Shown here: piece after piece, positions 30,117 to 38,710 of the stretch | How the letters are laid out: the number at the start of each line of letters is the position of its first letter | Position numbering within the stretch: position 1 is the stretch's first letter | Assembly (NCBI GenBank): GCA_013298545.1 | Contig: JAAFIA010000042.1 | Coordinates: 1-41,363 of the forward strand | Length of the DNA: 41,363 nucleotides | DNA from: Bacteroidota bacterium | GTDB taxonomy: Bacteria > Bacteroidota > Bacteroidia > Palsa-965 | Reading direction: 5' to 3' | Position numbers and translations under genes: made by a program | The notes under the pieces: model-generated | Told to the model about the DNA's origin: nothing | The model's input: the letters and a program-made list of their open reading frames with translations, nothing else | Database searches by the model: none

Positions 30117-31817
30117 ATGAAGCTCCGTCTTCTCCTCCCCTTCCTACTCGCACCCGCAATCCTCCGCGCCGACGACAACAAACAAAAACTCGAAACGGAA
30201 CCCGCTTCGATTACCGTTTTTCTAACGGGCGCAGAAGTTCTGCACAAAAAACAAGTTACGCTTTCGCCCGGTAGAAATGAATTGGTTTTTGTAGGGCTTT
30301 CCTCCAAACTCATTCCGAAAAGCATTCAGTTTACTGCAACCGGAAATGTGTCCTTGCTCGCCATCAGCAACCGCATCGACTATATTTTCGGGCAAAAGAA
30401 AAACGATGTACGCATCAAACAAATCAATGATTCTTTGGAGCAAATTTCCGATGCGCTCGAAATCATGACCGGACAAATTGAAGCATTTGAAAGCGAGAAA
30501 AATTTGCTTCGTGCCAATCAAAACATGAGTGGAAAAGAAAAGGGGCTTTCGGCGGCTGAACTTAAACTCGCTGCCGATTTTTACCGCAGCCGCATTACCG
30601 AAATCAATACCGAACTGGTTAAGTTGCGCCGCAAACAAGAACAACAAACCGAAGTACAAAACCGACTATCGTTGCAACTCAATGAAGCCAACCGCCGCAC
30701 CAACCCGCCGATGGGAGAAATTACCATCCTTGTGAACGTAACCGGAACAGCAAAAATCACATCGGATATTACGCTGCATTATGTGGTAAGCGATGCGGGC
30801 TGGGCACCAAGCTACGACCTCGTTGCAGAAGATGTTGGAAAACCCATTGAACTAAAATACCGCGCTAAAGTGTTTAACAATACTGACGTGGATTGGAAAG
30901 ACATTAAACTCAAACTTTCTACCGCCGATCCGATGCGCAGTGCTTCTGCGCCACAACTCGAAAAATGGGCCTTGAATTTTGAGAATCCAAATAATTATGC
31001 TTCACAATATCAGCAACAACAGCAACCATCGGTGTATGGTGGCAATGCGCCTGCTTCGCTCTCGCAACAAAACCTCTACAACAACAACGACATTTCTTAC
31101 GAAAGTATGTCGAAAGATGAAGCGCAAGATCAGAAAAAAACTATTGCACCTGTTCAATACGAACAAATTCAAATCTCTGAATTGAGTGCTGAGTTTGACA
31201 TTAAATCAACGTATGATATTCCTTCTGATGGCCGCCCATACATTGTTGATGTTACGTCGTACAACCTCAACGCAACGTATGAATACCGCGCCGTTCCGAA
31301 AATTGAACGCGAAGCATTTTTGTTAGCCCGCATCACCGGCTGGGAACAATTGGATCTTGTTGAAGGCCCTGCCAATATCTATTTTGGTGGCACGTATGTT
31401 GGCCAATCATACATCTACACACGCAGCATTGACGACACGCTTGATCTTTCTTTGGGCCGCGACCAGAAGTTGGTTGTTACGCGCAACAAACTGAAAGAGT
31501 TTAACAGCGAAAAAAGTTCGACCACAACACGCAAGGAAACGTATTCGTATGAAATGGTCATTAAGAACACACGCAATGCGCCTGTTCATGTAATGTTGAT
31601 CGATCAACTTCCAATTTCGCAAGATGCCGAAATCATTGTAACACAAATGGAAGTTTCTGGTGGCAATGTCGATCCAGCAACGGGTTTTGTGGAATGGGGC
31701 TTTGATATTCCGCCCGGCCAAACGATCAAGGTGGTCATCACCTATTCGATCAAATACCCGAAGAACAAAGTGGTGAATACCCGCAAATACAAATCGCGGT
31801 CGCGGGCAAAATTTTAG
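30117..31817 (+). CDS. MuiA family (DUF4139/DUF4140) secreted protein
   Basis: 566 aa. It starts with a signal peptide (MKLRLLLPFLLAPAILRA). Residues about 25-100 are the DUF4140-like part (ASITVFLTGAEVLHKKQVTL), about 95-195 are helical coiled coil, and about 200-566 are the DUF4139-like part (LHYVVSDAGWAPSYDL, then VFNNTDVDWKDIKLKLSTAD, ending YSIKYPKNKV). A Gln/Asn/Tyr-rich low-complexity linker (YASQYQQQQQPSVYGGNA) sits near residue 295. This is the layout of the mucoidy-inhibitor MuiA-type proteins, whose molecular role is not known. It is probably an envelope protein. Its start follows the terminator of the previous gene by 20 nt. Confidence 0.85.
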   Translation: MKLRLLLPFLLAPAILRADDNKQKLETEPASITVFLTGAEVLHKKQVTLSPGRNELVFVGLSSKLIPKSIQFTATGNVSLLAISNRIDYIFGQKKNDVRIKQINDSLEQISDALEIMTGQIEAFESEKNLLRANQNMSGKEKGLSAAELKLAADFYRSRITEINTELVKLRRKQEQQTEVQNRLSLQLNEANRRTNPPMGEITILVNVTGTAKITSDITLHYVVSDAGWAPSYDLVAEDVGKPIELKYRAKVFNNTDVDWKDIKLKLSTADPMRSASAPQLEKWALNFENPNNYASQYQQQQQPSVYGGNAPASLSQQNLYNNNDISYESMSKDEAQDQKKTIAPVQYEQIQISELSAEFDIKSTYDIPSDGRPYIVDVTSYNLNATYEYRAVPKIEREAFLLARITGWEQLDLVEGPANIYFGGTYVGQSYIYTRSIDDTLDLSLGRDQKLVVTRNKLKEFNSEKSSTTTRKETYSYEMVIKNTRNAPVHVMLIDQLPISQDAEIIVTQMEVSGGNVDPATGFVEWGFDIPPGQTIKVVITYSIKYPKNKVVNTRKYKSRSRAKF

Positions 31818-31912
31818 CCTTGTTAGAACAGCCCCTAAAATTTTGTGCTTTTAAAAACGTTCTTCAAGCGTGAATGTTGTTTTTCGCACATGGCTAGAAA
31901 CGGTTTCGTTGC

Positions 31913-32893
31913 ATGAGCAAAAATTATTACCACATACTCGGTGTTTCGGAAAATGCCAGTGATTCGGATATCAAACAAGCATACCGAACACTGGCCAAAC
32001 GCTGGCATCCAGATAAAAATCTGGGCAATCATCTGGCGGAAGAAAAATTTAAAGAAATACTCGAAGCTTACCTCACGCTTTCTGATCCGATGTTGCGCAG
32101 GCAATACGACATGAAATTGTTGCGGAATGATTTGTACAACGACAACGTTACTTTTAGCGCGTCAGAGACTTCGGAAGATAAGCGCGACCGCCGAAAAACG
32201 TACAGTGAAGATTTCATGAACCGCGTGCGCAACAAAACGTACGAGCGTTCGCAGGCGCACATGCAACGGCGGAAATATATTTTTGGCGGCATGGTTGTTA
32301 CGTTTGTTCTTTTCATGGTTTGGGCCAGTATTTTCCAACACAATATTGATAAAGAGCGCGAGTTGCAAGCACAGATTCTCGAAAGACAAGTTCGCAATGC
32401 AAAAACTAAGGAGAAGGAACGTGTTCCTAAAACCATTCAGGATTTGGATTCGCCTTTTGATCGTTGGTTTGGCGCGCCTGTATATACGCGGTTTTCACCA
32501 AACGAACTCGTTATCATCAGTCCATTTTCTGATGCCGTAGTTTGTGTTGTTGAAGCCGATGCGCCCTTCCGCACCATTCGCAATGAGTTTATTCATGCAG
32601 GACGCAATTTCAATATCCGCGAATTACCGAACGGACGTTTTCGCGTAAAAATTTATACAGGCGAGCGTTGGAATATGGGAAAATCCATGGTGCAAGAATT
32701 TCATCTCGGAAGCGTGTTTGGTGGTTTTGAAGCCGATCAAGAATTGTACATGATTGATCTTCCGCCGTTCGCCTTGAAAAAACCAACATACGAAGAACCT
32801 GTTACCAATACGTCAGACACCATTATACTCGATCCCACGCGCGTGCCCATGCGCGAGATGAGCGCAGCAGAATTTTTCGCGAAAGGAAATTAA
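31913..32893 (+). CDS. Membrane J-domain (DnaJ-like) protein
   Basis: 326 aa. Residues 1-68 are a J domain with the essential HPD (32-34) in [10 protein letters not shown], so it should stimulate a DnaK-type chaperone. A single membrane helix follows at about 122-141 ([20 protein letters not shown]). The rest (about 150-326) has no zinc-finger or DnaJ C-terminal substrate domain; it is a mixed-strand domain ([20 protein letters not shown], then [20 protein letters not shown]) that I do not recognise. The J domain would face the cytoplasm and the unknown domain the other side of the membrane. It converges on the gene at 32897 with a 3-nt gap. Confidence 0.85.
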   Translation: MSKNYYHILGVSENASDSDIKQAYRTLAKRWHPDKNLGNHLAEEKFKEILEAYLTLSDPMLRRQYDMKLLRNDLYNDNVTFSASETSEDKRDRRKTYSEDFMNRVRNKTYERSQAHMQRRKYIFGGMVVTFVLFMVWASIFQHNIDKERELQAQILERQVRNAKTKEKERVPKTIQDLDSPFDRWFGAPVYTRFSPNELVIISPFSDAVVCVVEADAPFRTIRNEFIHAGRNFNIRELPNGRFRVKIYTGERWNMGKSMVQEFHLGSVFGGFEADQELYMIDLPPFALKKPTYEEPVTNTSDTIILDPTRVPMREMSAAEFFAKGN

Positions 32894-32896
32894 TTG

Positions 32897-33733
32897 TTAT
32901 TGCTTTGGTGCAGCCGTATATTTTTGCAAAATCGCTTTACCAATGGTTGGCCCAACAGCCTCAATGATCTTCTTCGGGTTATTCGATGTATTGGCAACTG
33001 AGCCGGAAGATTTTCCCATCGCTACACGCTTATTCGTTGCTGTGGCAAAAATAGTCCAATGCAAAATCGCCTTGCGTTTGTAATCGGTGCGTTGCTGCAA
33101 ATTGTACGGATCATCGCCAAAATCATTGACCAAGTCAAATTGATTTAGGAAAATGACATAATCGGCCTTGTATTTTTTCTTCAAGAAACTCAACAAGTTT
33201 GGGCTATACACCAAGGCATTCATAAACTTTTCGCCTTCGGCTTCTTGTGTTTGAATTTGTCCTTTGCTCACTTGCTTTTGTGCGGCTTCCTTCTTTTTTT
33301 GTTCCGGTGTTTTTGGGGCCGGATTCAACGGCGTATTCACACCAACCCACTCGCCACCGCTCAAATCATACACATCCATCAAGTCGCGTTTCATTTTCGC
33401 CGTATCGTCCAACAACGAAGTAACCGCATAAGCCGTTCCAAATTGTTTTTTGATCTGATCGATCATTCCTTTTGAAAAAGCATACTGCATTTGATCATAC
33501 GTCTGCCCACTTTCTTTGGCGAGCGAACGCGTTACATCGGCTTCGGCATTAAACAATTTCGGATTCCAAGGAATGATGAGAATATGCGTTTTGCCCTCAT
33601 TTGTTTCGGTCTTCACTTCGGTACCATCATCGCGCGTAGTGGTTTGCGCATGAACGCCAATCGAGGCAAGCATAAACACGCAAACGAGTTTAAGCAAGCG
33701 GTACGGTACAGCAGAAAACGAAACGGAAGCCAT
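32897..33733 (-). CDS. Secreted protein of unknown function, last gene of the dxr-rseP operon
   Basis: 278 aa from ATG 33733 (MASVSFSAVPYRLL); a TTG two codons upstream (33739) is possible. A signal peptide ends SIGVHAQ. The mature domain reads THILIIPWNPKLFNAEADVT, then FGTAYAVTSLLDDTAKMKRD, and later LSFLKKKYKADYVIFLNQFD, with alternating strands and helices and a Lys/Gln-rich low-complexity linker near the middle (EQKKKEAAQKQVSKGQ). No active-site motif is seen. It starts 10 nt after the rseP stop, so it is cotranscribed with rseP and dxr. A role in the cell envelope is a context-based guess. Confidence 0.72.
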   Translation of the reverse strand: MASVSFSAVPYRLLKLVCVFMLASIGVHAQTTTRDDGTEVKTETNEGKTHILIIPWNPKLFNAEADVTRSLAKESGQTYDQMQYAFSKGMIDQIKKQFGTAYAVTSLLDDTAKMKRDLMDVYDLSGGEWVGVNTPLNPAPKTPEQKKKEAAQKQVSKGQIQTQEAEGEKFMNALVYSPNLLSFLKKKYKADYVIFLNQFDLVNDFGDDPYNLQQRTDYKRKAILHWTIFATATNKRVAMGKSSGSVANTSNNPKKIIEAVGPTIGKAILQKYTAAPKQ

Positions 33734-33743
33734 AGACAAATCG

Positions 33744-35069
33744 TTATTTGATCAGGAAACGATAAATATCGTTACCATTAGCAAGCAAGAGTAATGCCAA
33801 AACGAGGAACATACCAATGCTCATGGCAACACTCATCACCTTATCGCTCACTTTGCGTCCTGTAATCATCTCCCAAAGCACAAAGAGAATATAGCCGCCA
33901 TCGAGAACCGGAATGGGCAACAAATTCATAAACGCTAAGATGATGGAAAGAAACGCCGTAATACTCCAGAACGCCTGCCAATCCCAACTGCTTGGGAATA
34001 TGCTGCCAATGCTCGCGAAACCACCGATTTTGGAGGCGCCTTCCTTGGTAAAAACTAAACGAAGTTGTTTAACATACGAAACTAGTTTTTCGCCCGTCAA
34101 TTGTACACCACGCACACATGCACCACCAAAACCATAATCGGTATGTTTATATCCTAATTGCTTATCTGGCCCTTGCGGTTGTACCCCGATTTTTCCATCG
34201 GCATCGGGCGTAACAGACAACACGACCAGTTGGTTATCGCGAATCACTGTAATGGTTGTTGGTATTGCCTTATAACGTTGAAGTCCCATAGCAAATTGTT
34301 GGAAATACACAATCGAATCACTTCCGAGTTTCACCAATTGATCGCCTTTTTTAAGACCTGCTTTAGCCGCTGCTTTTCCAACTAAAACAGAATCAGCGAT
34401 AAAGAGTAGTTGTGGTTCGAATAAGGATGCGGCCTCTTTTTCAACAACCTTTGTATCTAGTCCAGCAGCAATCGGAATGTTAACAATCGCTCCATTGCGT
34501 TCTACTTGAACGGTTTTAGGGCGGTCGAGAATAATTTTGGTGCTGATTTTTCCAAAGCTTTCTTCTGGAACACCATCGAGTGAAAGAATTTTATCGCCGT
34601 GTTGGAATCCTGCTTTGATGGCGAGTGAATCGCAATAAACGCCGTATTTCACATTTTTTGTGGGCAAATAATCTTCGCCCCAAGCCCACATGATGCCGAT
34701 GTAGATGATGATGGCAAGTAAGGCGTTTACGGTTACACCACCCGCAAGGATGATGAGTCGTTGCCACGGTTTTTTAGCGCGGAATTCGTGCGGCTCGGGA
34801 GCTTTGGTTGGATCATCAGGATCAGAAGCCATGCCAGCAATATCGACATAGCCGCCAAATGGAAACCAACCAAGCCCGTATTCGGTATCCCCGATTTTTT
34901 TCTTGAAAAGCGAAAATTTTAGGATGCCATTGAACGGAAAAAGAAAATCGAAGAAGAGGTAAAACTTATCGACTTTAGTTTTAAACCAACGTGCAGTAAT
35001 GTAGTGGCCAAACTCGTGCAAAATGATGAGAAACGAGAGGCTGAGAAAAAACAGGGTGAACTTGATCAC
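33744..35069 (-). CDS. rseP: RseP-like site-2 zinc metalloprotease
   Basis: 441 aa. It cuts transmembrane segments of signalling proteins such as anti-sigma factors. The zinc motif HEFGH is at 18-22 in the first helix; the third zinc ligand lies in the late helix with PIPVLDGGYILF. Two PDZ-like domains occupy about 145-320 (GFQHGDKILSLDGVPEESFG, then LKKGDQLVKLGSDSIVYFQQ). The start codon is GTG (35069); there is no upstream ATG in frame, and the HEFGH is too close to the start to allow a later one. It follows dxr by 51 nt, the usual Bacteroidetes neighbour, and precedes a secreted protein. Confidence 0.9.
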   Translation of the reverse strand: MIKFTLFFLSLSFLIILHEFGHYITARWFKTKVDKFYLFFDFLFPFNGILKFSLFKKKIGDTEYGLGWFPFGGYVDIAGMASDPDDPTKAPEPHEFRAKKPWQRLIILAGGVTVNALLAIIIYIGIMWAWGEDYLPTKNVKYGVYCDSLAIKAGFQHGDKILSLDGVPEESFGKISTKIILDRPKTVQVERNGAIVNIPIAAGLDTKVVEKEAASLFEPQLLFIADSVLVGKAAAKAGLKKGDQLVKLGSDSIVYFQQFAMGLQRYKAIPTTITVIRDNQLVVLSVTPDADGKIGVQPQGPDKQLGYKHTDYGFGGACVRGVQLTGEKLVSYVKQLRLVFTKEGASKIGGFASIGSIFPSSWDWQAFWSITAFLSIILAFMNLLPIPVLDGGYILFVLWEMITGRKVSDKVMSVAMSIGMFLVLALLLLANGNDIYRFLIK

Positions 35070-35120
35070 TTGAATGTAGTTTTTGAAGGCATAAAAATAC
35101 GCAATAAACCGACTTAAAAA

Positions 35121-36278
35121 TCAATGGATTTCGGCTTGTGCGTAGCGGCGCGCTTCGGCATCTGTTGCCACATAATCTTCGTAAGTCGGTTTTGCGATAA
35201 ACGTAATTTTGGCCGAAGCATTTGCAATGATTTCTGGGATTTGTAAAAAATGAATTTTATCGTGAAGAAAAGCATCAACCGCTATTTCGTTGGCTGCATT
35301 GAGTGCACAGGCCGCATTTCCGCCGCGCGCCAACACATGATACGCATGTTGCAAGCACGGGAATGTTTCCAAATCAGGCTTTTCAAACGTGAGCGAAGGA
35401 TAATTCATGAAATCGAAGCGCGGAAAATCGGAGCTTATGCGGCGCGGATAAGCAAATGCATATTGAATGGGCAATTTCATATCCGGCAAACCCATTTGTG
35501 CTTTCATGGAGCCATCTGTAAATTGCACTAAACTATGAATGATGCTTTGCGGATGAACAATAACATCAATCTGTTCTGGACTCAAATGAAACAACCATTT
35601 GGCTTCAATTACCTCTAATCCTTTATTCATCAAAGTTGCCGAGTCGATGGTGATTTTTGCACCCATGCTCCAATTGGGATGTTTGAGTGCTTGCGTTTTG
35701 GTAACGCCTTCGAGATCGGATCGTTTTTTTCCGCGGAAAGGTCCACCTGAAGCTGTGAGGTAAATTTTTTCAATCGGATTGTGAAACTCTCCCGCCAAGC
35801 ATTGGAAAATAGCGGAATGCTCCGAATCGACCGGATATAGATTTACACCGTATGTTCGCGCCAACTCGGTTACCAATTCGCCAGCAACAACAAGCGTTTC
35901 TTTGTTTGCCAATGCAATTTGCTTTCCGGCTTTGATGGCAGCAATCGTCGAACGCAATCCGGCATACCCCACAATAGCAGCCAAGACCAGATCCACACAT
36001 TCCATCTGCACCACATCGACAAGTGCTTGCTCGCCGCCATACACTTTCACCTCTTCTTGTTCGAGCGCGGTTTTCAATTGTGCCAACTTCGATGTATCGT
36101 GAATGACGACAAAATTGGGTTTAAAGCGAATTGCTTGTTGTATCAACAAATCGACATTGCTTCCGGCAGCCAATACTTCGACTGAAAATTCTTCTGGATG
36201 AGCAGCAACTACATCTAGCGCCTGTGTTCCAATTGAGCCTGTTGATCCGAGAATGGCTAAACGTGTTTTTTCACTCAT
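35121..36278 (-). CDS. dxr: 1-deoxy-D-xylulose 5-phosphate reductoisomerase
   Basis: 385 aa, full length. It makes 2-C-methyl-D-erythritol 4-phosphate, the first committed step of the non-mevalonate isoprenoid pathway, using NADPH. It shows the NADPH-binding GSTGSIG (11-17), then ANKETLVVAGE, the metal-binding PVDSEHSAIFQCL, the loop SGGPFR, the substrate-binding PNWSMGAKITIDSATLMNKG, and the C-terminal four-helix part ending DAEARRYAQAEIH. No residue is missing. The start is ATG 36278, 12 nt downstream of the preceding membrane gene. It is in the same operon as rseP. Confidence 0.95.
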   Translation of the reverse strand: MSEKTRLAILGSTGSIGTQALDVVAAHPEEFSVEVLAAGSNVDLLIQQAIRFKPNFVVIHDTSKLAQLKTALEQEEVKVYGGEQALVDVVQMECVDLVLAAIVGYAGLRSTIAAIKAGKQIALANKETLVVAGELVTELARTYGVNLYPVDSEHSAIFQCLAGEFHNPIEKIYLTASGGPFRGKKRSDLEGVTKTQALKHPNWSMGAKITIDSATLMNKGLEVIEAKWLFHLSPEQIDVIVHPQSIIHSLVQFTDGSMKAQMGLPDMKLPIQYAFAYPRRISSDFPRFDFMNYPSLTFEKPDLETFPCLQHAYHVLARGGNAACALNAANEIAVDAFLHDKIHFLQIPEIIANASAKITFIAKPTYEDYVATDAEARRYAQAEIH

Positions 36279-36290
36279 GGTATTTATTTT

Positions 36291-37700
36291 TTACCGACAA
36301 ACAGCAGGCAACACTTGATATTCGCCTGATGCGATCTTGAAATAGTTTTTGTTGATGGCCTCATTGCGACGCAAATCCCAACGCCGCAACAGGAAATTTG
36401 TTGTGTTGACTTTCGCGCGGTTATTTTCTGTGTCCAAATCTTCTGGAAGCAACACATTCACCGTTTTTTCGGGACCATTGAGCGACGAAAACAGCATTGT
36501 TTCCATCGGGAATGACCATTCGGCGTAGCGGAAGCAGGAATTGAAATCTGCACTGTTTAATACAAATTTGCTTCCTCCTTGTTTTTGCGCCAAATCAATA
36601 ACTCGTGCACGATTGGCTGTTTTTGCTTTGTAGTCTTGGCCCACATCAACCATACGCACCAATCGCCAGGAAACAATGAGCACAATTAAAATTCCGCCAA
36701 CCCAATTGCGCAATGCAACTTGTGTGAACAAATCATACAAAAAAGGCAATACGGCAATTGGAATGAGTGGCATGTACATGCGTTCAAAATACAGCGTCAG
36801 TGTAGGATCATTCTCGTGTGTGAAATTCACCAGTAAAATATGACCGAAAAAGAACGCCATCAATAAAATGGCTTTCACCCGCGCCCGACGCAAGATGTAA
36901 AAACCAAGCGTCAACAACATCATGACAACCGGAACGGTGTACCAGTTGAAAAAGAATTTGGTGAGTTTCCAGTAATACGATGGATGCAATAAATTTTCAT
37001 ACGCTTTATTCCAAGTCGTATCAAGCATTGACATTTTGCCGGATTCGTATTCGGTAAGCATGAGTTTTTTTAACACATACCACAACACAAATACTGCCAC
37101 AATGGCGATGATTTGTTTCCAATGTAACAACCACTTTTCAAACAAATCGAGCAATAAAACAAACAGTAGTGGAATAAATAAAAGTGGATGACTAAACAAA
37201 ACCGTAATCATCAACACCAATAACAGCGCGAACTCCCAAGGTTTCTGAAAACGATTCATCCACAATTGCGAACGCACCACAACAAGCAAGGCAAGGCCGT
37301 ACCAGATTTCGTACATCGGGCAAAAGTGCATGTGCAATACGCCGAGAACGTGAACTAAAATCAAAGCAATACCGCCCGTTTGATCGCGCAGCACACGTGT
37401 GGTAAATAAAAACAAGCCATAAAACCAAAACACCGGATTGAGCGATTGTAGAATCATGAGTGCTTTGAGCGAGAGGCCAATTTTTACACCAAGCCAAGGC
37501 AGAATTTGTGATGCGCCTAAAATATACCGTTGATGTTCGATGCGGAAATTCTCGGAATCGACGACATGGAAAAAATAATAGGCGGCATCTGCTTCTAAAC
37601 GTTCCTGATAAAAAACCACAGCGAGTATGGCCATAACAGCATAAAATGCATGTGCGGCCCATTGAAAACGACGGTTTGGATCAGCAAAAAAACCAGCCAT
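36291..37700 (-). CDS. Polytopic membrane protein, GT-C-like
   Basis: 469 aa with about ten membrane helices and a soluble C-terminal part (about 375-469). The first extracytoplasmic loop has acidic and aromatic residues (ERLEADAAYYFFHVVDSENF), the place where GT-C glycosyltransferases hold their catalytic acid. Later it has HENDPTLTLYFERMYMPLIP and a C-terminal LLRRWDLRRNEAINKNYFKI. It is possibly a glycosyltransferase or a related membrane protein; the family is not certain. The ATG (37700) overlaps the gpsA stop codon in TAATG, so it is translationally coupled to gpsA. It is followed 12 nt later by dxr. Confidence 0.7.
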   Translation of the reverse strand: MAGFFADPNRRFQWAAHAFYAVMAILAVVFYQERLEADAAYYFFHVVDSENFRIEHQRYILGASQILPWLGVKIGLSLKALMILQSLNPVFWFYGLFLFTTRVLRDQTGGIALILVHVLGVLHMHFCPMYEIWYGLALLVVVRSQLWMNRFQKPWEFALLLVLMITVLFSHPLLFIPLLFVLLLDLFEKWLLHWKQIIAIVAVFVLWYVLKKLMLTEYESGKMSMLDTTWNKAYENLLHPSYYWKLTKFFFNWYTVPVVMMLLTLGFYILRRARVKAILLMAFFFGHILLVNFTHENDPTLTLYFERMYMPLIPIAVLPFLYDLFTQVALRNWVGGILIVLIVSWRLVRMVDVGQDYKAKTANRARVIDLAQKQGGSKFVLNSADFNSCFRYAEWSFPMETMLFSSLNGPEKTVNVLLPEDLDTENNRAKVNTTNFLLRRWDLRRNEAINKNYFKIASGEYQVLPAVCR

Positions 37701-38692
37701 TAGGAAAGCTTGTCTGTCAGTAATTTAATTTCGATGGCCGGAGAAATTTTCTCGTACAAGATATTGTACACCGCTTCGGTAATGGGCATATTGACTTGAT
37801 ACTTTTTGTTGATCTCATGCACACAACGCACAGCATAATATCCTTCTGCAATCATATTCATTTCCAGTTGTGCCATTTTTACGGAATAGCCTTTCCCGAT
37901 CATGGCTCCAAACATGCGGTTGCGGCTAAACTGCGAATAGGCCGTAACGAGCAAATCGCCGAGGTAGGCAGTACTTTTTATATCGCGATCGATTGGATGA
38001 ACGGCATCGACAAAACGTGAAATTTCTTGAATGGAATTGGAAATGAGCACCGCTTGAAAATTATCGCCATAACCTAAGCCGTGACAAATCCCACCCGCAA
38101 GTGCAAACACGTTTTTCAAAACAGCCGCGTACTCTGTTCCATAAATATCATCCGATACCGTAGCCCGAATGTAGCGGCAAGCGATCTGCGAAGCCATTTG
38201 TTGTGCATACGCTGGTGTTTGCGAAGCAACGGTGAGGTACGAAAGTTTTTCCATGGCCACTTCTTCGGCATGACAAGGTCCTGTGATGACACCGATGTTG
38301 CTGTACGGCACGTCAAATAATTGATTGAGGTATTCTCCAACAATTAAATTCGGACCAGGAACAATGCCTTTGATGGCCGAAAAAACGACTTTGCCTTTAA
38401 AATCTTCGGCAGTAAATCCGTTGAGTGCTTCTGCTAAAAAAGCAGATGGCACAGCAAGAACAATATAATCTGATTGTGCAAAAACGGCTTTCAGATTGGT
38501 TTCCAGATTGAGTTTTCCCAAATCAAATTCTACCGCACTTAAGTAATTGGGATTGTGTTTATGCGTTTTGATGTAGGCAACAGTATCGGGATTGCGCAAC
38601 CACCAATTGATGCGGGTTGCGTTATTGCAAAGCATTTTAACAATGGCGGTTGCCCAGCTTCCGCCGCCAACAACAGCAATTCGATTTTCCAT
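37700..38692 (-). CDS. gpsA: Glycerol-3-phosphate dehydrogenase, NAD(P)+-dependent
   Basis: 330 aa. It reduces dihydroxyacetone phosphate to sn-glycerol 3-phosphate, the backbone of phospholipids. Motifs: the Rossmann loop VVGGGSWATA at the N-terminus, then VFSAIKGIVP, GPCHAEEVA and LKNVFALAGGICHGLGYGDN, whose Lys is catalytic. The C-terminal part reads MFGAMIGKGYSVKMAQLEM and carries the usual substrate-binding signature. The start MENRIAVVGG (38692) is right; a -7-like TATTTTCG lies 4 nt upstream, which would give a leaderless mRNA. However the gene is 18 nt downstream of the GT39-like gene and may also be read from that promoter. It overlaps the following gene by one base. Confidence 0.95.
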   Translation of the reverse strand: MENRIAVVGGGSWATAIVKMLCNNATRINWWLRNPDTVAYIKTHKHNPNYLSAVEFDLGKLNLETNLKAVFAQSDYIVLAVPSAFLAEALNGFTAEDFKGKVVFSAIKGIVPGPNLIVGEYLNQLFDVPYSNIGVITGPCHAEEVAMEKLSYLTVASQTPAYAQQMASQIACRYIRATVSDDIYGTEYAAVLKNVFALAGGICHGLGYGDNFQAVLISNSIQEISRFVDAVHPIDRDIKSTAYLGDLLVTAYSQFSRNRMFGAMIGKGYSVKMAQLEMNMIAEGYYAVRCVHEINKKYQVNMPITEAVYNILYEKISPAIEIKLLTDKLS

Positions 38693-38696
38693 AAAG

Positions 38697-38704
38697 CGAA
38701 AATA
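38697..38704 (-). promoter_or_regulatory. -7-like box TATTTTCG, 4 nt before the gpsA start
   Basis: One mismatch to TAnnTTTG. If used, it would add a second, leaderless transcript for gpsA inside the operon. Confidence 0.3.
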
Positions 38705-38710
38705 CACTTT

